The translations under genes and the position numbers were made by a program. A stretch of DNA of 64,000 nt from CAZKAP01 sp964550895 (GTDB taxonomy: Bacteria > Bacteroidota > Bacteroidia > Flavobacteriales > Flavobacteriaceae): positions 11,326 to 75,325 of the forward strand of contig CAZKAP010000008.1 of NCBI GenBank assembly GCA_964550895.1. Reading direction: 5' to 3'. The notes below the pieces were generated by a model. It saw nothing but the letters and a program-made list of their open reading frames with translations, had not been told where the DNA came from and did no database searches. Position 1 is the stretch's first letter; every line of letters starts with the position of its first letter. Shown piece by piece: positions 59,961 through 64,000 of this stretch.

Positions 59961-60190
59961 GACGGCACCCTGCCGTCGCTTACGCTTCGGAATCCTGGCA
60001 GATCATCCTAAGCGCAGGGCATCACTCAACCCGGATTAACTCTTAGTAACTGAAAGTATAGGAGTAGTCTCGATGGATTCTCTTCCATCCCAACCGGCCG
60101 TGTTGGCCTCCGCCTGACCGGGCAGTGATATTGAGATGTCCCCCCGCAACTTTAGCGGAAAGATCAAGCTCATTTAATATTAATTTAATG
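59961..60190 (-). ncRNA. Candidate structured RNA or long leader upstream of the phosphatase-like gene
   Basis: A perfect -7 box TAACTTTG (minus strand, 60204-60197) drives a ~250-nt GC-rich segment bordered by AT-rich DNA on the promoter side. It ends at a strong 7-bp hairpin (59961-59977) about 30 nt before the ATG at 59929. It may be the 5' leader of that gene or a separate small RNA. Two short frames inside it (ATG frame 60173-60036, 45 codons; a start-less frame 60189-60043) are not supported as proteins. Confidence 0.3.
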
Positions 60191-60196
60191 TTACTA

Positions 60197-60204
60197 CAAA
60201 GTTA
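60197..60204 (-). promoter_or_regulatory. -7 promoter box in the AT-rich island
   Basis: The minus strand reads TAACTTTG, a perfect TAnnTTTG. The next gene downstream on that strand starts 268 nt away at 59929, so the transcript would have a long leader. Confidence 0.45.
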
Positions 60205-60890
60205 CGTAAATATTATCTATTTCTAAACCTTTAGATAACATTTATTTAATATTAAAAATATAAAGCCTTGATAATCAGTGATAACAATAATACAGAAAAC
60301 AGAAACTGGGAGTCACCTATTGGCGAGCCCCCAGTTTCCTCTACTGACTAAATCCTGCTTCATTCGTATGCCTGCTATTCGATATCCTCAGCACTTAATC
60401 CTTTCGAATAACAGGATGCGTTTCCGCTACATATACAGTCAGTTTGTTGTTCTCGTTAATAATCTTTATTAGGCGATATCGCGAATTCAGCTTCTACAGA
60501 TTAGAATATGACACAAATGCAGCCGCTCTGCGCCCTCTCATCGGGTTTTTCGCACCCCTTCCAAGCAGGATCCCTGCGGTTCCCGGATGCTGATCTGAGG
60601 CGTTTCGCGTACCCCGGCGTGACTACGATGCAGAACCGGCGATGCCTGTACCGGGTGGGGTGTACTGAAAACACTAAACTACTTGCCGAACTACACCCCG
60701 TAAATAGTTCCCTGTAGCTCTTCTGCTGCGCCTCTTAAAGTTACGAAGAAAATCAGGGGTGGGAAAGCCTTTTTAGCGTCGAATCCGGTCTTCGCAGAGC
60801 GACCCTAATCCCTGAATACGGGGCACGTACAGCATTGAAACAAGGTAAATACTTCAGGCCAATAAAGCCCCCGACAAAACGGCAAACGAG

Positions 60891-61187
60891 TCAGGTAAGC
60901 AACACGGAGTTTTCGGTCTGGGCAAACTCATTCCATTGAAAGGTGTCCGCCTCAGGCTCATTGACGAACTGTTCGTCGATGAGGTATCGAAACTCGTACT
61001 CGTTGTGCCTTGGAAATTCGAAGGTCCCCCTAAAGCATCCCTCCGGGCTCCGGCTAAGCCTGCTGCCTTCTGGCCTCCAGTGGTTAAAATCTCCCACCAC
61101 GGAAACCGCCCGTGCCTGTTCCGCGCACACCTCGAAAGTAACCCTGCACACCGGTCTTTTTCTCAAATACTTCTTCCGTATCGCCAT
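60891..61187 (-). CDS. Isoamylase N-terminal (CBM48-like) domain protein
   Basis: A 98-residue single-domain protein starting MAIRKKYLRKRPVCRVTFEV. It has the early-set features VSVVGDFNHWRPEG (near 29), RGTFEFPRHNEYEFRYLID, and WNEFAQTENSVL at the end, typical of glycogen-binding domains of the isoamylase N type. Such stand-alone domains have no catalysis; they may tether partners to glycogen or act as regulators. I chose ATG 61187 over a longer frame with 27 unrelated residues. Confidence 0.8.
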   Translation of the reverse strand: MAIRKKYLRKRPVCRVTFEVCAEQARAVSVVGDFNHWRPEGSRLSRSPEGCFRGTFEFPRHNEYEFRYLIDEQFVNEPEADTFQWNEFAQTENSVLLT

Positions 61188-61338
61188 GTCCCTGCTGAAA
61201 TCCACTACAAAAAAATCAAAGAAATTCCAGTCTGGAAACCCGAACGCCCAATTTTGGGAATAATTCAAGAGTCCGGGGGCCCGGCCGACAAATCGACAGT
61301 TTTCAGCAGTATCTTTTCAAGGCTCCTCAGGAGGCTTG

Positions 61339-62433
61339 CTATCGCTGAATAGTGGTTTTGAGCCGATCGAACAGCCCCTCGACATCCTCATTGGAATTGT
61401 AGAAATGCCAGCTGATCCGAATGCCCTGATCCCTCCAGGAACACGCCATGCCCGAAGCCTGAAGCTCGGTGAATCCGGCCTGTCCGACCGGCAACCAATA
61501 GATGGAACCCTGTCGCCCCGATTCCTGCAACAGCCGCTGACCAGGCAAGAGCTCCTCGAGGCATTCACGCGTTCTTTGCTGAAGTCCCCTGAGATGATCG
61601 TCTATAGCATCCAATCCCATATCCATGAGATACTCCATGGAAAAGGAAAGGCTGCCAAAACTCAGGGGATCGAGATGACCCGGCTCCAGCAATCGATTCA
61701 CTGCAATGGCTTCGCGTTCGCCCGACTTCTGTGCCGTGGAGTTGTTGCCCACTACCGGTGGGGCCAGGCGGCTGAGGGCACGTTCACTAAAGGCAAAAAA
61801 GCCGTTGCCGTATCCGCCCAGGAGCCATTTATAGCCGCTGCATCCCAGGACGTCGATTCCGGAGGCATCGAAATCGAATGCCGCTGTACCCAGAAACTGG
61901 GTAGCATCGGCTACAATCAACAAATCCGGGAAGACGTGCCTGAGTTCCCGGTACAGATCGGTGTCCAGCTGCCTGCCGTTAATCCACTGCACCATGGATA
62001 CACAGAGTACATCGATTTGGCGGTCCTTAACGGTCTCCATGATCCGGCCCTCCATGTCGTCTGTCCAACCGAGTCGCACCACTTCCCCGGCCTGATCTTC
62101 GGCGGGCCAGTTCAGGGAGGGATAGTCCTTGTCCAGGACGAGCAAGCGGTATGATGGCGTGGGGATTCCTGCGGCAATGGCATTCATTCCCCAGCTGAAA
62201 TTGGGAATCAGGGAGATTCGACTGGGGTCGGTGCCCAAAAATGAGGCCACCACCTGTCGGGTATTTTCCAGAGATTCTCCTACATCGGCCAGGCCTATAC
62301 CCCGACCATCCAGCATAGCCCTGTCGGTGTCCCTGCGCCACTGTAAAAGAGGCCGGGAGAGTAGGCCACTACTGGCAGTATTCGCGTATATGCCACTGTC
62401 GAGTAGCGGAAAGTCGGATCTTCTCAAACTCAT
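61339..62433 (-). CDS. Class V aminotransferase (cysteine desulfurase-like fold)
   Basis: A 364-residue PLP enzyme. The PLP Lys is in GCSGYKWLLGGYGNGF (near 200), preceded by VADATQFLG (Asp contacting the pyridine N, near 175) and a C-terminal RISWHFYNSNEDV that matches the common RLSxHxYNT pattern. No Cys-containing desulfurase loop is visible, so a desulfurase role is not supported; the substrate is unknown. It is divergent from the 2TM gene. Confidence 0.85.
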   Translation of the reverse strand: MSLRRSDFPLLDSGIYANTASSGLLSRPLLQWRRDTDRAMLDGRGIGLADVGESLENTRQVVASFLGTDPSRISLIPNFSWGMNAIAAGIPTPSYRLLVLDKDYPSLNWPAEDQAGEVVRLGWTDDMEGRIMETVKDRQIDVLCVSMVQWINGRQLDTDLYRELRHVFPDLLIVADATQFLGTAAFDFDASGIDVLGCSGYKWLLGGYGNGFFAFSERALSRLAPPVVGNNSTAQKSGEREAIAVNRLLEPGHLDPLSFGSLSFSMEYLMDMGLDAIDDHLRGLQQRTRECLEELLPGQRLLQESGRQGSIYWLPVGQAGFTELQASGMACSWRDQGIRISWHFYNSNEDVEGLFDRLKTTIQR

Positions 62434-62468
62434 CCCCGCAGGTGAATTTCGTATCTTTAGTATCTGGT

Positions 62469-62867
62469 ATGAAGTGGAAATTTACGAAAACAAAAAGCGG
62501 CGACACCCGTACATCGGAGGAGCGTAAAATCGAGCGCCTGGCGCGGAAGCGGGTTCGGCAGAAGAAATGGCTTTACCAGCACGCCCTGGTTTTTCTGCCC
62601 GGCTCCCTGCTGTTCTTCGCCCTGAACATGCTGGCAGGGGTAGGCGGCCCCATGCACTGGTACCCGTCCGCCATCGCCATGTGGGCATTCCTGTTGTCCC
62701 TTCACGCCCTGCAGGTATTCGTATTCTCAGGGTTTATGGGCCAAGATTGGGAAAAGCGACAACGGGAAGCGCTGATCGAGAAGCAGAAGAAACGAATCGC
62801 TGAGATTCAGAAGGAAATCGAAACCGAATTTCCCCTTTCCAAAGTCAACAAATCCGAAGCACGCTGA
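62469..62867 (+). CDS. 2TM domain-containing membrane protein
   Basis: A 132-residue protein with a basic N-terminus (ERLARKRVRQKKW), two membrane segments (about 38-55 and 65-85), and a charged C-terminal helix (KRQREALIEKQKKRIAEIQ). This is the Bacteroidota 2TM-domain pattern; in some relatives it is attached to LytTR regulators or stands beside them. The function is unknown. ATG 62469 is the best start. A near-match -7 box (TATCTTTA) lies about 17 nt upstream. Its stop overlaps the presumed dfrA start. Confidence 0.78.
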   Translation: MKWKFTKTKSGDTRTSEERKIERLARKRVRQKKWLYQHALVFLPGSLLFFALNMLAGVGGPMHWYPSAIAMWAFLLSLHALQVFVFSGFMGQDWEKRQREALIEKQKKRIAEIQKEIETEFPLSKVNKSEAR

Positions 62868-63403
62868 AGAAACTGGTTATTATAGCAGCCGCTACAGAAA
62901 ACAACGTACTGGGGGCGGCCCAGGATTTGCCATGGCACCTGCCGGATGACTTCCGGCGGTTCAAGGCCCTCACTACCCACCATAAGATTATAATGGGTCG
63001 AAAAACACTGGAGACTTTTCCATCCGCACTACCCAAAAGAGAGCATATTGTCATTACTGGGAACAGGAACTACGAACCACCGTTTCCGGTAACCCTAACC
63101 GGAAGCCTGGAAGAGGCCGTTTCCCGGGTCGGTGAGGGCGAACTCGCCTTTATTATCGGAGGCGGCACGATCTACCATCAGGCGATGGAGCTCGCCACCC
63201 ATATCGAGCTCACCCGGATTCACGCCGAAATCGATGGAGACACCTATTTCCCTGCCATCGAAAGCAATCATTGGCAGCTCTTGTGGAATCAGTATCACCC
63301 AGCCGATGAACGACATGCGTACTCCTTTACGTTTGAGCACTACATCAGAAAGGATTTACGGGAACACCCAGAAAGTCAAGTGCCCTGGTTATCGTCCGGG
63401 TAG
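62864..63403 (+). CDS. dfrA: Dihydrofolate reductase with non-standard start
   Basis: Reduces dihydrofolate made by ThyA. The conserved start of the enzyme is present in frame as LVIIAAATENNVLGAAQDLPWHLPDD, shown here as family segments: IAAATENNVLG, DLPWHLPDDFRRFK (catalytic Asp), IIMGRKTLETF and FIIGGGTIY. No ATG, GTG or TTG lies between the preceding stop-to-stop frame and the ENNVLG motif; the first usable codon is CTG 62864, which overlaps the 2TM stop as CTGA. A TTG at 62927 would delete the first beta-strand. The 3' end overlaps convergent murI by 59 nt. Confidence 0.88.
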   Translation: MKKLVIIAAATENNVLGAAQDLPWHLPDDFRRFKALTTHHKIIMGRKTLETFPSALPKREHIVITGNRNYEPPFPVTLTGSLEEAVSRVGEGELAFIIGGGTIYHQAMELATHIELTRIHAEIDGDTYFPAIESNHWQLLWNQYHPADERHAYSFTFEHYIRKDLREHPESQVPWLSSG

Positions 63404-64000
63404 GCCCGCTGCTGAGGAAGACCCCGTTCATCGACCTGGCATCCGCCGGAACCAACGCCTCCAATTCGTTTTCCTTGAACCACTGCGGGTTTTCCAGACT
63501 GCTATCCGAACCCCTGAGACCGGGAATCCAGGGCCCCTCATCCTCTCCCCGGTATAAGAGCTCTGCCCTCAGCAATTCGCCAGTACGCCGGGCGACAGCA
63601 TCCGAAGAATCCAATATTACGATATCGTAGGGAAAAAGCTTCCGTATGGCGCGTTCCAAAAACGGATAGTGCGTACACCCCAGCACGAGTATGTCGATCC
63701 CGGCCTCTCGAAATGGCTCCATATACCGGTTCAGGAGGCTCAGTAAACCCGGGTTATCCCAGGGCTCACGCTCCATGTGCTCTACAAGACCGGCTCCTAC
63801 CACGGTAACTACCTCCACATCGGAGGCAAACCGCCGTGCCGTTTCCTGATACAAGGGACTGCTCAGGGTACCTGCCGTGGCGAGGACACCGATCTTGCCG
63901 CTGCGACTCTGCCTGGCGGCGGGCTTTATGGCCGGCTCTACTCCGACAAAAGGAAGGTCGAAGCGGCCTCTCAGACGATCTATTGCATTGGTGGTCGCCG
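63345..64000 (-). CDS. murI: Glutamate racemase MurI (5' end beyond window)
   Basis: Makes D-glutamate for peptidoglycan. I read the minus-strand frame from the window edge: ATTNAIDRLRGRF, FVGVEPAIKPA (near the left of the visible part), GKIGVLATAGTL, then VLGCTHYPFL with the second catalytic Cys, ILDSSDAVARRT, and a C-terminal tail. The first ~80 residues including the first catalytic Cys lie beyond 64000. The last ~60 bases overlap dfrA on the opposite strand. Confidence 0.92.
   Translation of the reverse strand, partial: ATTNAIDRLRGRFDLPFVGVEPAIKPAARQSRSGKIGVLATAGTLSSPLYQETARRFASDVEVVTVVGAGLVEHMEREPWDNPGLLSLLNRYMEPFREAGIDILVLGCTHYPFLERAIRKLFPYDIVILDSSDAVARRTGELLRAELLYRGEDEGPWIPGLRGSDSSLENPQWFKENELEALVPADARSMNGVFLSSGPTRTITRALDFLGVPVNPF

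Larger units (their letters stand above)
59930..60890. other. 961-bp region with no supported gene
   Basis: No reading frame here is convincing. It has three parts: a GC-rich block (about 59950-60165) with hairpin GACGGCA-CCC-TGCCGTC at 59961-59977; a strongly AT-rich island (about 60165-60290) with a minus-strand TAACTTTG at 60197-60204; and mixed sequence to 60890 with inverted repeats at 60302-60338 (9-bp arms, GAAACTGGG) and 60657-60699 (8-bp arms, GGGGTGTA). A second near -7 box, TAACTTTA on the minus strand, is at 60736-60743. I see no tRNA, CRISPR or transposon end. Confidence 0.6.

Noticed and set aside
60165..60290. AT-rich island as a replication origin
   Set aside because: No DnaA boxes (TTATCCACA-like) are visible, and no dnaA or other origin gene is adjacent.
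60508..60717. 69-codon plus-strand frame in the noncoding region
   Set aside because: No homology that I recognise, odd composition, no promoter; the region looks noncoding.
59930..60890. tRNA, tmRNA or RNase P RNA in the noncoding region
   Set aside because: I looked for acceptor/T-arm patterns and the conserved core segments of these RNAs on both strands and found none.

Overview
The window reads as a chromosomal core segment of a gliding-lineage Flavobacteriia (Bacteroidota), with moderate base composition (about half G+C by eye). The pointers are gliding genes gldA, gldB and gldC, a GLPGLI protein beside an outer-membrane barrel, a DUF5686 protein, DUF2061 beside cysH, a primase without its zinc ligands, and repeated TAnnTTTG promoter elements, the Bacteroidota -7 box. 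I see no rRNA, tRNA, CRISPR array, transposase or phage gene. Both edges cut a gene: murE on the left (C-terminal end missing) and murI on the right (N-terminal end missing).

Layout. 1-5.1 kb is the head of the division and cell-wall cluster on the minus strand: mraZ, rsmH, ftsL, ftsI, murE, preceded by three 10-bp MraZ-type boxes and a -7 box. 5.2-13.6 kb holds an alpha/beta hydrolase, engB, a soluble transhydrogenase, a membrane adenylate cyclase, a DUF3307 protein, gldC/gldB, nadE and a response regulator with a degenerate acceptor site. 13.6-22 kb is mostly minus strand: dnaG, a polyprenyl synthase, rlmN and queA, then rsgA-dtd-MazG-aroA. 22.5-26.6 kb is an aromatic amino-acid operon (pheA, aminotransferase, tyrA, fused DAHP synthase/chorismate mutase). 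It is preceded by a short Phe/Tyr-rich leader peptide and a terminator hairpin, the layout of a transcription attenuator. 26.8-30.7 kb holds gldA, a serine hydrolase, a GIN-domain lipoprotein and a PagL-like outer-membrane protein.

30.7-38.6 kb is a sulfur and methionine block: metF, a MetH split into two overlapping genes, cysH, DUF2061, an Rrf2 regulator and metK. A SAM-I riboswitch precedes the metH operon and a SAM-II-type riboswitch precedes metK. 38.6-45.7 kb holds a two-component system whose upstream region carries three GTTAAC repeats at exact 10-bp spacing, a divergent small secreted protein, an outer-membrane barrel with a GLPGLI protein, and a deoxynucleoside kinase. 45.8-55.9 kb holds a membrane pyrophosphatase, a DUF5686 protein, pdhB, etfBA, a bifunctional nuclease and a nucleoside transporter. 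56-64 kb holds thyA, an ergothioneine pair egtB/egtD, a secreted low-molecular-weight phosphatase-like protein with no catalytic residues, about 1 kb of unexplained noncoding DNA, an isoamylase-N-like protein, a class V aminotransferase, a 2TM protein, dfrA with no standard start codon, and murI.

As a whole the window links thymidylate and folate metabolism (thyA, dfrA, dNK, nucleoside transport), one-carbon/SAM chemistry under two RNA switches, and aromatic amino-acid synthesis under a leader-peptide switch. The observations most worth following are the aromatic attenuator, the paired SAM riboswitches, the 10-bp operator arrays, and three proteins that have lost canonical catalytic or metal-binding residues (response regulator, primase zinc domain, phosphatase-like protein).
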